Counted from the first letter of the stretch, positions 42,068 through 52,352 are shown. The stretch: 64,000 nucleotides of DNA from Bacteroidales bacterium (GCA_017554335.1 JAFZIO010000071.1:17748-81747), one strand, 5' to 3'. Notes: generated from the letters alone by a model not told the origin. A program made the numbers and translations.

Positions 42068-44533
42068 ATGGAGAACAATGTGCGTGCAATATTGGAAGAA
42101 CTTAACGAGGAGCAGAGAAAAGCGGTCGAGTGCCTTGACGGGCCGGTGTTGATTGTGGCGGGAGCGGGGTCCGGAAAGACCCGTGTTCTGACCAGCAGAG
42201 TGGCGAATGTCCTGGCGCACGGTTGTGATCCCTCCCGTGTGCTGGCTCTTACTTTTACCAAGAAGGCGGCCGGCGAGATGAAGGAAAGGATAGCCCTGAT
42301 GGTCGGGTCCTGGAAGGCCCGAAGGGTAGTCATGGGCACCTTCCACTCGGTATTCATCAGGTTCCTGAGAGACTATGCCCAAAGTCTGGGATATCCCGAG
42401 AATTTCACCATCTATGACCAGAGCGACTCCACCTCGGCGGTGAAGGCCGCCATAAAGGAACTTGGCCTGGACGATGCCGTGTACAAGCCCAGAGAGGTGC
42501 TTTCCCGCATCTCCAATGCCAAGAACAGCCTGGTTACGGTAGCCGGATACAAGGCTGACGCGAATGCCCTGCGGGCGGACAGCTATGCAAAGAAACCCCG
42601 CATCGTGGACGTGTACGAGCGTTATCAGACCCGTATGAAGCAGTCCGGCGTGATGGACTTCGACGACATCCTCGTCAACATGAACATCCTGCTCAGGGAT
42701 AATAAGGATGCCTTGAACGACATAGCCTCCCGTTTCTCCTATATTATGGTAGATGAGTATCAGGACACCAATTACGCCCAGTACCTCATCATCAAGAAGC
42801 TTTCTTCCGGGCACCGCAATATCTGCGTGGTGGGTGACGATTCCCAGTCGATTTACGCTTTCCGCGGCGCCCAGATACAGAATATCCTCAATTTCAAGAA
42901 AGATTACCCAGAGTGCAAACTCTTCCGGCTTGAGCGCAACTACCGCAGTACGCGCACCATAGTGGATGCCGCTAATTCCGTAATCGAGCACAACTCGGGC
43001 CGCATCCCCAAAAAGTGCTATGCAGAAGGGGAGGCCGGAGAAAAGATCAAGGTTCTGAAGACCTACACGGAGCAGGACGAGGCGGTCGAGATAGTCTCCG
43101 AAATCCAGTCCCGCATGCGCAAGGAAGGCGCCCGGTACGAAGATTTCGCAATCCTGTACCGCACCAACGCCCAGTCGCGTGCGCTTGAGGAGCAGCTCCG
43201 CCGCCGCAATATCCCTTACCATGTCTACTCCGGCAACTCGTTCTTCGAACGGGCGGAGGTTAAGGATATGATGGCCTACTTCAAACTGGCGGTGAACCCT
43301 CTGGACGACGAGTCCTTCAAGAGGGTGGTCAACAAGCCCGCCCGTGCGATAGGCGATACCACCCTTAAGGCGCTTGAGGCTGCCGCCCTGGCCCATGGGA
43401 CCCCGCTTTACCGCGCCGCCTTTCTGGACGACCTGGAGCAGTACGGCCTGAGGAGCGCCGCAGTTCTCAAACTCAGGGCCTTCTGCGCCATGATAGACGG
43501 CTTCTGCCAGAAGGTGAAGGGTACCGACGCCTTCGAGCTGGCGCAGCTGATTGCCCGCGAAAGCGGCCTCTGGCAGTTCTACAAGGACGATAATTCCATA
43601 GAAGGGCAGGCCCGTTTCGCGAATGTGGAAGAGCTGGTGAACTCCGTAGCCTCCTTCGTGGAGGACCGCAAGGACGAGGCTGCCGATTCCGAGGAGGCCG
43701 CCGATGCCGTCTACACCCTGGACGATTTTCTGGAGAACATAACGCTGCTGAGCAACGTGGATCTGGTGGATGAGGACGACATTAATAATAAGGTGGCTCT
43801 GATGACGGTCCATTCTGCCAAGGGCCTGGAATTCCCGTACGTTTTCGTGGCGGGAATGGAGGAGAACCTCTTCCCGAGCCAGTCTATGCTCATGAGCCAG
43901 AAAGACTTGGAGGAGGAACGCCGGCTCTTTTACGTAGCCGTCACACGCGCCAAGCGTGCCGTTGCCCTGTCATTCGCCGGCACCCGCATGCGCAACGGCC
44001 GCCACGAGTCCAACGCCCCCTCGCGCTTCCTGCGTGAGATTGATTCCCGCTACCTCGACCATCCTCTGGACGATTCCGACTTTTCTTCCGACGGCCTCCG
44101 CCACGAATGGGGAGGTTTCGGAAGCAGGTGGACCGGAGGTCGCATGGACAAGTTCGGCGAGTCCGGCCGCAGCGAGCCTGGCGGGAGAAGAGGGCTCCCA
44201 CAGAGCGGGTTCGCGCAGAGCGCTCATCCCTCCCATCGCGAGCGATGGGCCCCTCCCTCTAACGTGTCCGAGGGTGGACACGCCCGCCTTGTGGGCCCCT
44301 CTTCCCCCACCGCAGCAGCGGCCTCGCATCCCGTCGATCCGGACTTCGAGCCGCTGCCGATGACGGCGTTCAAAGTGGGCATGCGAATCGAACACAACAG
44401 ATTCGGCCCCGGCGAAATACTCGAGATAACAGGCAACGTCCCCGAACTCAAAGCCCGCGTCCGCTTCGACGAACTCGGCGAGAAACTCCTCCTCCTCAAG
44501 TACGCCAAGATGCGGGAGGAAAAGAAAGGCTGA
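42068..44533 (+). CDS. UvrD/PcrA-type superfamily 1 DNA helicase
   Basis: 821 residues from the ATG at 42068, chosen over an upstream in-frame ATG at 42029 that precedes the weak TATTTTCG box. This 3'-5' helicase acts in repair and clearance of DNA. Motif I is GAGSGKTRVLTSRVANVL, motif II DEYQDTN, motif III VGDDSQSIYAFRGA, motif IV RLERNYRS, motif V TVHSAKGLEF, and motif VI VTRAKRAV. The C terminus carries the Tudor-like tail (FKVGMRIEHNRFGPGEIL), typical of PcrA. Just before that tail, residues ~707-746 are encoded by a palindrome-dense segment shared with polA. It converges on the PLD-family gene. Confidence 0.94.
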   Translation: MENNVRAILEELNEEQRKAVECLDGPVLIVAGAGSGKTRVLTSRVANVLAHGCDPSRVLALTFTKKAAGEMKERIALMVGSWKARRVVMGTFHSVFIRFLRDYAQSLGYPENFTIYDQSDSTSAVKAAIKELGLDDAVYKPREVLSRISNAKNSLVTVAGYKADANALRADSYAKKPRIVDVYERYQTRMKQSGVMDFDDILVNMNILLRDNKDALNDIASRFSYIMVDEYQDTNYAQYLIIKKLSSGHRNICVVGDDSQSIYAFRGAQIQNILNFKKDYPECKLFRLERNYRSTRTIVDAANSVIEHNSGRIPKKCYAEGEAGEKIKVLKTYTEQDEAVEIVSEIQSRMRKEGARYEDFAILYRTNAQSRALEEQLRRRNIPYHVYSGNSFFERAEVKDMMAYFKLAVNPLDDESFKRVVNKPARAIGDTTLKALEAAALAHGTPLYRAAFLDDLEQYGLRSAAVLKLRAFCAMIDGFCQKVKGTDAFELAQLIARESGLWQFYKDDNSIEGQARFANVEELVNSVASFVEDRKDEAADSEEAADAVYTLDDFLENITLLSNVDLVDEDDINNKVALMTVHSAKGLEFPYVFVAGMEENLFPSQSMLMSQKDLEEERRLFYVAVTRAKRAVALSFAGTRMRNGRHESNAPSRFLREIDSRYLDHPLDDSDFSSDGLRHEWGGFGSRWTGGRMDKFGESGRSEPGGRRGLPQSGFAQSAHPSHRERWAPPSNVSEGGHARLVGPSSPTAAAASHPVDPDFEPLPMTAFKVGMRIEHNRFGPGEILEITGNVPELKARVRFDELGEKLLLLKYAKMREEKKG
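44187..44304 (+). repeat. Palindrome-dense in-frame insert in the UvrD-like gene
   Basis: A ~118-bp segment bounded by imperfect inverted ends GAAGAGGGCTCCCAC (44187-44201) and GTGGGCCCCTCTTC (44291-44304). It contains a perfect hairpin CCCATCGC/GCGATGGG with a 2-nt loop (44232-44249), CGTGTCC/GGACACG (44263-44282) and GAGCG/CGCTC. It shares CATCCCTCCCA, TGGGCCCCTCCC and TTGTGGGCCCCTC with the polA insert, but the codon frame relative to these strings differs between the two genes. Confidence 0.7.
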
Positions 44534-44536
44534 ACA

Positions 44537-45793
44537 TTACAGCCAGGGACTTATGATGCCTAGCAGGGACTGCTTGAAGCGCTCAGAGGCGCTCCATGAA
44601 TCGATATAATCCTGGTCGGCAATCTTGGCCCCTTCCTGCGCCTCTGTGAGATAGGCTTTATGATCGATGGCAGCAGAGGAATCGTAAATCAGGACGTTAA
44701 TCTCGTACAAGCTCTGCAAGCTCAACTTGTCCAGGTTGGAAGAACCCACACAGGTGATATAATCGTCGCACACCAGGGTCTTGCTATGGTTGAACGGCGG
44801 CTTGCGGTACAGCAACTTGATTCCGCTCTTCACGCACTCCTTGGCAGTGGCGTGGAAAGCAGAATCGAAAGAAGTCATGTCGGTGACTTCCGGGGCAATC
44901 ACGCGAACGTCGACGCCCCTTTCTGCCGCCTTGCTCATGGCTTTCATAACAGGGCGAGTCGGGAGAAAATACGGAGTTTCGAACCACACATACTCTTTAG
45001 CGTGCTCCAGCAGCCACACAATCACCTCTTCCATCATATATGCAGGCTGGTCCGGTCCGTCCGCTACGAATTGAAGGATTTTACCTTCCCTTTCGCCGTC
45101 GGGAGCGGGTGCGCCGGTTTCCGAAGCCTTCGGGCCGACACGGCTCCAGTCTTCCAGGAAAATCTCCCTGACACATTGCACTGCCGGTCCGGTAATGCGG
45201 ATCTGAGTATCGCCCCATCCGGACATGCTGCCTTCTGAAAGGTTCATGCCTCCCACATATGCCGTCTTTTTGTCAATCAAGTTGATCTTGCGATGATTGC
45301 GGTAAATAGGATCGGTGTAGGTATAGTCCGGTCTCCACAGGGGTGAGTGCTGGCGCACATCGATGCCGCTCTTCCGCATATTGCGGTAATACCCTGTAAA
45401 GTTCGGTCTCCCGTCGAAGGCGTTGTCGAAGAAATTGCCGAAATTGTCGTGAATATACCGGACGGTGACTCCCTGAGCCACCTTGTCGACCAGAACGTCG
45501 CGCACTCTTTTACCGTCCTTGTCTTCACCGAAAAGAAATACTTCCAGCTCTATCAGGTCTTTGGCTGACTCCAGGTCGCTGAAGAGAAGTTCCGAATAGC
45601 GCTTCCCGGCGCGGATGATTTCAAAATCGTTACCCCCGGTGGGCATTAAGGCAGGCTTTATTGCCAGCTTTCTGGCGAGGTTCCGGTAATATGGCTGGAT
45701 GGCAGGGGTTGCATCTTTGCAGGTTACGGTTGCATTGTCCGGCTGCGCGGACAGCAGAGCCACTCCGGCGACAAGAATATAAAGGACGTTCAT
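44537..45793 (-). CDS. Exported phospholipase-D/cardiolipin-synthase-like protein
   Basis: 418 residues with an N-terminal signal peptide (MNVLYILVAGVALLSAQ). Two HKD motifs are intact: NHRKINLIDKKTAYVGG (His-x-Lys-x4-Asp) and NHSKTLVCDDYITCVGSSN. These form one phosphotransfer active site. Family members hydrolyse or transfer phosphatidyl groups, as cardiolipin synthases do. Unlike ClsA it lacks two N-terminal membrane helices and instead has a cleavable signal, so it may act in the periplasm or outside. It converges on the helicase gene with 3 bp between stops and is divergent from a small secreted-protein gene across a 10-bp inverted repeat. Confidence 0.83.
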   Translation of the reverse strand: MNVLYILVAGVALLSAQPDNATVTCKDATPAIQPYYRNLARKLAIKPALMPTGGNDFEIIRAGKRYSELLFSDLESAKDLIELEVFLFGEDKDGKRVRDVLVDKVAQGVTVRYIHDNFGNFFDNAFDGRPNFTGYYRNMRKSGIDVRQHSPLWRPDYTYTDPIYRNHRKINLIDKKTAYVGGMNLSEGSMSGWGDTQIRITGPAVQCVREIFLEDWSRVGPKASETGAPAPDGEREGKILQFVADGPDQPAYMMEEVIVWLLEHAKEYVWFETPYFLPTRPVMKAMSKAAERGVDVRVIAPEVTDMTSFDSAFHATAKECVKSGIKLLYRKPPFNHSKTLVCDDYITCVGSSNLDKLSLQSLYEINVLIYDSSAAIDHKAYLTEAQEGAKIADQDYIDSWSASERFKQSLLGIISPWL

Positions 45794-45815
45794 AGGATCG
45801 GTTCCAAAACTGAAT

Positions 45816-45844
45816 GCAAGATAAGGAAAAAATACTTATCTTGC
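45816..45844. promoter_or_regulatory. Dyad-symmetric site between divergent PLD and small-protein genes
   Basis: Perfect 10-bp inverted repeat GCAAGATAAG (45816-45825) and CTTATCTTGC (45835-45844) with a 9-bp spacer. Each arm contains TATCTTGC in one direction, close to the -7 consensus TAnnTTTG, so it could be a pair of divergent promoters or an operator. Confidence 0.55.
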
Positions 45845-45852
45845 GATACAAA

Positions 45853-46410
45853 ATGAATATGATGAGGAGTTTCCTTGCCCTTGCGTCATGCGTGCTGTTG
45901 CTGTTTTCCTGCCCGCTTCTGTGCGGTGCGCAGGAGCCTGACGGCGCTGAAGACCTCACTCTTGAGTCCGGAAAGCGCATTACACCTTCCTTGAGGGGGG
46001 TGTTGCCGTTTTATGTCGGCGCTTCCGTCCCGGTGGACGTGCCCTTGGGACAGTCGGCCGCGTTCTCTTTCGGCGTCGAAGCTGTCGGGCTGCGGCTCTC
46101 CGCAAGAAGCTGCCCCGTCGAGGCCACTACAGCTCTGCGTTTCAGCGGCATGTGCTTCCAGCCCGGCCGTAACGTTTTTTACCTGGGCATACCGCTCAGG
46201 GTGGCAGGCAGAATCGGAAGCGCATGTAAAGTGTATGCCGGGGCGTCAGCTGAGATGAGCCTCGGGAAGGCCCAGGACTTCTCCCGATTTATGGGAGTAG
46301 TCGAGGGCGGCGTATCTTTTTATGGTTTCGGCCTCCGTGCAAGCTATACCCTGACCCCTTACTCCGGCAGCTCCAGGGCGGTTTCGCTCGGCCTCATTAT
46401 CGGACTCTGA
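45853..46410 (+). CDS. Exported protein of unknown function (possible small beta barrel)
   Basis: 185 residues from the ATG at 45853 (an in-frame ATG at 45814 lies in the dyad region). Residues 1-25 are a signal peptide ending LCGAQ. The remainder has alternating hydrophobic strands and many Gly/Ser turns (YVGASVPVDVPLG, KVYAGASAEMSLGK, SFYGFGLRASYTLTPYSG) and ends in a strand-like ISLGLIIGL-type sequence, which suits a small outer-membrane or periplasmic barrel. I recognise no family. It has no same-strand operon partner and ends 2 bp from the convergent thioesterase gene. Confidence 0.6.
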   Translation: MNMMRSFLALASCVLLLFSCPLLCGAQEPDGAEDLTLESGKRITPSLRGVLPFYVGASVPVDVPLGQSAAFSFGVEAVGLRLSARSCPVEATTALRFSGMCFQPGRNVFYLGIPLRVAGRIGSACKVYAGASAEMSLGKAQDFSRFMGVVEGGVSFYGFGLRASYTLTPYSGSSRAVSLGLIIGL

Positions 46411-46412
46411 TA

Positions 46413-47159
46413 TCAGTCCGCAAAAACTATCTTGCAGATGAAGCTCTGGAGGCCGTCTACGAGGCCTTCCACGTACCAGGCGCCGTCGGGGCCCTGGGCG
46501 CGGACGAGCCTGACTGTATCGCCTAGCCTGGCCTCACGGTTGTAGTTGAGGTAGAAGTCGGTGACCGTCTGCCCGGAAGTGACTTCCGGAGGCAGGCAGT
46601 CCATGGCCCAGTGGGGGTATTTGCCGTTGTTGGCGTGATGGTTATAGTCCAGGTCGGACCAGGTGACCACGTGCATGCCGGCCTCTTCGGTCTCGCAGTC
46701 GCGCGGAATGACTATCTTGGGAGCGTCCGGCTGAAGGGCCCTTTCGGGGTTCTGGGGCTCCGGCGACATTATGTCGAAGATGCGCTCCGGCTTTGCCAGG
46801 CTGCGGGCCTCCATGTCCATTAGAGCCCACGAGCTCGTGGCGCTTATGATTACTTTGCCGGAAGCGTCTGTCATGCGGTAATCCCTTGTGCTGATCGGCC
46901 CGCGGACGCCGCTGTGCCAGGTCTGCAGCGTTACCTTCTCTTCTACGCCCGGCAACCTGTCGTAATGGATGGCGTTGCGAAGCAAGATCCAGCAGAGGCC
47001 CCTCTCGTGGAGTACCGGGTCCGGTACGCCCAGCTGGGTGGAGCCGCGTACGGCGAGCTCCTGCGCTATGTCGAAGAAGGACGACGGGCGCATGCGGTAC
47101 CCCAGGCTAAGGAAGTAGCAGGGGATTATATATTCTTCCTCGTATCTATCGGGAATCAT
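46413..47159 (-). CDS. Acyl-ACP thioesterase (FatA/FatB family)
   Basis: 248 residues from the ATG at 47159; a longer reading would add 14 residues lacking family similarity. The protein has two hot-dog domains: YIIPCYFLSLGYRMRPSSFFDIAQE and TRDYRMTDASGKVIISATSSWALMD in the first, and the catalytic-region signature WSDLDYNHHANNGKYPHW in the second. It releases free fatty acids from acyl carrier protein and so sets chain length. Its start overlaps the Nif3-family gene by 14 bp. Confidence 0.88.
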   Translation of the reverse strand: MIPDRYEEEYIIPCYFLSLGYRMRPSSFFDIAQELAVRGSTQLGVPDPVLHERGLCWILLRNAIHYDRLPGVEEKVTLQTWHSGVRGPISTRDYRMTDASGKVIISATSSWALMDMEARSLAKPERIFDIMSPEPQNPERALQPDAPKIVIPRDCETEEAGMHVVTWSDLDYNHHANNGKYPHWAMDCLPPEVTSGQTVTDFYLNYNREARLGDTVRLVRAQGPDGAWYVEGLVDGLQSFICKIVFAD

Positions 47160-47928
47160 AACGCGTGGGGTTGGTGTTAACGGACGTTTTAAGCACGTCA
47201 AGCGTGGGGTATGCCGCTTCCAGCAGCTCTGCCAGCAGGTCGATGGTGTACTGCTCGCTCTGGTAGTGCCCCAGTTCGGCCAGCAGCATGCCGTCGTTCT
47301 CGAAATAGTCGTGATAGTGGAATTCGCCGGTGATGAAGCAGTCGGCGCCTTTGCGTACGGCGTCCCTCATCAGGAAGCCGCCGGCTCCTCCGCAGAGGGC
47401 CACTGTCCTGATGTGCCTGCCGCTGCACTCGGAATGCCGGAGGCACTCGACGCCGAAGATGCCCTTGATGCGCCGGAGGAAGTCGACGTCGCTTTCGGGG
47501 GCTGGCAAGGTGCCGACGAGCCCGGAGCCTGCGTCCTCTCCCTCCTTGGGCAGCAGCCACTTAAGGTCTTGCAGGCCGATGAGCCCGGCAATCTTATGGT
47601 TGACGCCTCCGGGGGCGTTGTCCAGGCTGGTGTGGGTGGAGTAGACAGCGATTCCGCCGGCGAGCGCCTTTACCACGCAGCGCTGCTGGTAGCTTACGTC
47701 GCTCACCATGCTCAGCGGCTTGAACAGCAGGGGGTGGTGGGATACTATCATCTGGCATCCGAGTGCCGCCGCTTCGTCCATTACGGCCTCTGTGACGTCC
47801 AGGCACACGAGCACTTTGCTCACCCCGGCATCCATGAAACCAACCTGCAGGCCGGAGTTGTCCCACTCGTCCTGCAGCCTCAGCGGCGCCACGCGCTCTA
47901 TCGCATCAACTATGTCTCTGACTCTCAT
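47146..47928 (-). CDS. Nif3-like dinuclear metal-centre protein
   Basis: 260 residues of the Nif3/YbgI family, which forms a toroidal hexamer with two metals per subunit. Metal-ligand motifs are MIVSHHPLLF and YSTHTSLDNAPGG in the N-terminal part and GEFHYHDYFEN plus LLAELGHYQSE in the C-terminal part. The biochemical activity of the family is still unclear; GTP cyclohydrolase I-like annotations are not well supported. It overlaps the thioesterase gene by 14 bp. Confidence 0.9.
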   Translation of the reverse strand: MRVRDIVDAIERVAPLRLQDEWDNSGLQVGFMDAGVSKVLVCLDVTEAVMDEAAALGCQMIVSHHPLLFKPLSMVSDVSYQQRCVVKALAGGIAVYSTHTSLDNAPGGVNHKIAGLIGLQDLKWLLPKEGEDAGSGLVGTLPAPESDVDFLRRIKGIFGVECLRHSECSGRHIRTVALCGGAGGFLMRDAVRKGADCFITGEFHYHDYFENDGMLLAELGHYQSEQYTIDLLAELLEAAYPTLDVLKTSVNTNPTRYDSR

Positions 47929-47992
47929 ATCTGCAAATATACTATTTTTTTGCGTAAAACGTAAGTTGGTGACATTCAGCGATAAACAAAAA

Positions 47993-48020
47993 CCAAGTGA
48001 GGGTAAAAACCCCCACTTGG
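47993..48020 (-). terminator. Rho-independent terminator of pckA
   Basis: Hairpin built from CCAAGTG and CACTTGG with an inner GGG/CCC pairing; read on the minus strand it is followed by a T-rich run (TTTTTGTTTATC). It lies 36 bp after the pckA stop. Confidence 0.8.
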
Positions 48021-48055
48021 AATTAGTAAGTATTTGTAAATCTGCGTTTTACGAT

Positions 48056-49672
<1,617 letters not shown>

Positions 49673-49707
49673 AACTGTATAAAAAATTATAAAGTAATTT
49701 CAATCCA

Positions 49708-49739
49708 CAAAAGTATAAATAATTCATGATATTACCAAA
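49708..49739 (-). promoter_or_regulatory. Predicted pckA promoter
   Basis: Minus strand TTTG (49736-49739), 20-bp spacer, TACTTTTG (49708-49715); predicted leader about 30 nt. The -33 element touches a 26-bp dyad at 49737-49762. Confidence 0.65.
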
Positions 49740-49762
49740 AAATCAGACATGTCCGATTTTTT
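49737..49762. promoter_or_regulatory. 26-bp near-perfect dyad between pckA and RsmI-like gene promoters
   Basis: Arms of A(6)TC-x-GAC and their complement about the centre ACATGT, with one mismatched pair out of 13. It overlaps the pckA -33 element and ends 2 bp before the RsmI-like -7 box, where a repressor or activator could touch both genes. Confidence 0.6.
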
Positions 49763-49764
49763 TC

Positions 49765-49772
49765 TATATTTG
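49765..49772 (+). promoter_or_regulatory. Predicted -7 box for the RsmI-like gene
   Basis: TATATTTG, a perfect TAnnTTTG match. The first ATG is only 2 bp downstream (49775) and a second follows at 49778, so transcription may start within the first codon. Confidence 0.5.
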
Positions 49773-49774
49773 CA

Positions 49775-50479
49775 ATGATGAAAGGAAAACTGTATCTGAT
49801 ACCGTCGCCGCTGGGCGAATATGAGCCGGCGGAGGTGCTGCCGGCGCCTGTTCTGAAGCAGGCGCAGGAACTGAAGTGCTTCGTTGTTGAGGAACTCCGG
49901 ACCGCCCGGCGCTTCCTTTCCGCCGCCGGCCTCAAAGGCCACATCGAGGAACTCGAATTCCACACCCTGAACGAGCACACAAGCCCCCAGGAAGTGGAAG
50001 CGATGGCCAGCTTGTTCGACAAAGGCGACGTGGGCCTGATATCGGAAGCCGGACTCCCTGCCGTAGCCGACCCCGGAGCCGCACTCGTGGCCCTCTGCCA
50101 CCGCAAAGGCATAGAAGTCGTCCCTATGGTCGGCCCATCCTCCCTTATGCTCGCCCTCATGGCTTCCGGACTCAACGGCCAGAGCTTCGCCTTCCGCGGC
50201 TACCTGCCGGCAAAGACCGACGAACGCCGCAGCGCCCTCAAGACCATCGAACGCGACTCCAAGCAGCTGAATCAGAGTCAGATATTCATAGAGACGCCCT
50301 ACCGTAACGACTCCCTCCTTAAAGACCTTCTGCAGTTCCTGCAGCCATCCACGAGGCTGACTGTTGCGGCCGACATCACCCTTCCCGACGCATTCATACG
50401 CACCCGCAGCATAGCCCAGTGGAGGCAGGAGCCGCTGACCATAGGCAAACGCCCCTGCGTCTTCATAATCCTCGCCTGA
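49775..50479 (+). CDS. RsmI-like tetrapyrrole-methylase-family SAM methyltransferase
   Basis: 234 residues. The family includes RsmI, which 2'-O-methylates C1402 of 16S rRNA. The N terminus GKLYLIPSPLGE, the DVGLISEAGLPAVADPGA loop and GPSSLMLALMASGLNG are the SAM-site motifs of this fold. The C-terminal part is shorter than in E. coli RsmI and ends with KRPCVFII, matching a Bacteroidota group of RsmI relatives, so I do not give the symbol. Two adjacent ATGs (49775, 49778) are possible; the promoter position favours 49778. The stop is 1 bp before recQ. Confidence 0.8.
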   Translation: MMKGKLYLIPSPLGEYEPAEVLPAPVLKQAQELKCFVVEELRTARRFLSAAGLKGHIEELEFHTLNEHTSPQEVEAMASLFDKGDVGLISEAGLPAVADPGAALVALCHRKGIEVVPMVGPSSLMLALMASGLNGQSFAFRGYLPAKTDERRSALKTIERDSKQLNQSQIFIETPYRNDSLLKDLLQFLQPSTRLTVAADITLPDAFIRTRSIAQWRQEPLTIGKRPCVFIILA

Positions 50480-50480
50480 C

Positions 50481-52352
50481 ATGCAGACCCCCGAGCAAGT
50501 TCTGAAGGCATGGTGGGGCTACGACAGCTTCCGTCCCATGCAGAAGGAGATCGTGACCTCCGCCCTGGAGGGCCGCGACACGCTCGCCATCCTGCCCACC
50601 GGGGGAGGAAAGTCCATATGCTTCCAGGTGCCCGCCATGATGAAGGACGGCCTGGCGCTGGTGGTAACGCCCCTCATCGCCCTCATGAAAGACCAGGTGC
50701 AGAACCTCCAGCAGAGGGGCATCAAGGCCATTGCCCTACATGCCGGCATGACGCGGCGGGAGGTGGACCTGGCGCTCAACAACGCCGCTTACGGCGACTG
50801 CAAATTCCTCTACGTATCCCCGGAACGCCTGGGCACGCCCCTTTTCCGTTCGTACCTTGAGGAGCTGGAAATCAGCTACATAGTGGTTGATGAGGCACAC
50901 TGCATCTCGCAATGGGGCTACGACTTCCGGCCGGACTACCTGAACATAGGGGAGCTCCGCAAATCGGTGGCCGCTCCCGTCATCGCCCTTACCGCCACGG
51001 CCACGCCAAAGGTGGTGGAAGACATAGCTGCACGCCTGTCGCCCGACCCTTCCAAGCCATCCTTCAACATACTCCGCAGCGGCTTCGAACGCCCCAACCT
51101 CAGTTACATAGTCCGCGAGTGCCGCGACAAGGCCGGCCAGCTGCTGGACATCTGCCGAGGCGTCCAGGGCTCCGGAATAGTGTACCTCCGGAGCCGCCGC
51201 CGTTGCGAAGAAGTGGCGGCATTGCTCAAGTCGGAAGGCGTGAGCGCGTCGTTCTACCATGCCGGCCTGGGCACCAAAAGCCGCACCGAGCGCCAGGAAG
51301 CCTGGAAAAAAGGCGAAATACGCGTCATGGTTTGCACCAACGCCTTCGGCATGGGCATAGACAAGCCTGACGTACGCTTCGTGGTGCACTGGGAGCCGAC
51401 CGACAGCCTGGAGTCCTACTTCCAGGAGGCGGGGCGCGCAGGCCGCGACGGCAAGCGTTCGTACGCCGTGCTGCTTTGGAACGCCAGCGACATCAGCCAC
51501 CTGCGGCAGATGCTGGACGCCTCTTTCCCGTCGCTGGAATTCATAGAAGACATCTACCAGAAGCTCCACATATTCAGCAACATAATATACGAGACGGGGG
51601 AGGGGCACACCATACGCTTCGACCTGGAAGCCTTCTGCAAGCAGTACAAGCTGCGTCCGTCGCCCGTCCGTTACGCCCTCCGCTACCTGGAGCAGGCGGG
51701 CCACTTGAGCTTCTCCGAGGATGCCGATTTCCCCACCCGCGTACGCATATCGGCACCCCGTAACCTGCTGTACGAGGCCGACTTGCCCCAGCCGCAGATG
51801 ATCCCGCTGCTGGAGGCCCTCATGCGCGGATACCCCGGCATCATGTCGTATTCCATGCCCATAGACGAGGAGAGTCTGGCCCGCGAATGCGACGCCACCG
51901 TACCATGGCTGCACCAGCTGCTCTACCAGCTCTCGCTGGAACGCATCATCAACTATATCCCGGCCGACCGCTGTTCGCTGGTTTACCTGAACCACGACCG
52001 CCTGACCCCGGGGAACGTGGACCTGAAGCCGGAGCGCTACAAGTTCCTGCGGGCCAATGCGGAGGCGCGCCTGGAGTCCATGGAAGCCTACCTCAGGGAC
52101 TCCGACACCTGCCGCTCCCGCCAGCTGCTGGCATACTTCGGGCAGACGGAAACCGACGACTGCGGCACCTGCGACGTCTGCCGTGGCAGGACTCCGGAGG
52201 AACGCAGCCGTGCGGCCCTTCTGCGCTTCGTGAAATCGCATCCCGGATGCAGCCTGCAGGATATAAAGCAGTTCTGCGACAACCCGCAGAACGGGATGCC
52301 GCAGAACGCGATGGAGCTGTATCGCAGCCTTCTGGACGAAGGTCTTATTTGA
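50481..52352 (+). CDS. RecQ-family ATP-dependent DNA helicase
   Basis: 623 residues. Superfamily 2 3'-5' helicase with motif I LPTGGGKSICFQ, DEAH-box VVDEAHCISQWGYDFRPDY, motif III TATATP, and the C-terminal half VCTNAFGMGIDKPDVRFVVHW (motif V) and QEAGRAGRDG (motif VI). A RecQ zinc module follows (RQLLAYFGQTETDDCGTCDVC). There is no complete HRDC domain; a short winged-helix-like tail closes the protein. It probably acts with the RsmI-like gene upstream only by co-transcription. The 3' end overlaps the convergent M3 peptidase gene by 8 bp. Confidence 0.93.
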   Translation: MQTPEQVLKAWWGYDSFRPMQKEIVTSALEGRDTLAILPTGGGKSICFQVPAMMKDGLALVVTPLIALMKDQVQNLQQRGIKAIALHAGMTRREVDLALNNAAYGDCKFLYVSPERLGTPLFRSYLEELEISYIVVDEAHCISQWGYDFRPDYLNIGELRKSVAAPVIALTATATPKVVEDIAARLSPDPSKPSFNILRSGFERPNLSYIVRECRDKAGQLLDICRGVQGSGIVYLRSRRRCEEVAALLKSEGVSASFYHAGLGTKSRTERQEAWKKGEIRVMVCTNAFGMGIDKPDVRFVVHWEPTDSLESYFQEAGRAGRDGKRSYAVLLWNASDISHLRQMLDASFPSLEFIEDIYQKLHIFSNIIYETGEGHTIRFDLEAFCKQYKLRPSPVRYALRYLEQAGHLSFSEDADFPTRVRISAPRNLLYEADLPQPQMIPLLEALMRGYPGIMSYSMPIDEESLARECDATVPWLHQLLYQLSLERIINYIPADRCSLVYLNHDRLTPGNVDLKPERYKFLRANAEARLESMEAYLRDSDTCRSRQLLAYFGQTETDDCGTCDVCRGRTPEERSRAALLRFVKSHPGCSLQDIKQFCDNPQNGMPQNAMELYRSLLDEGLI

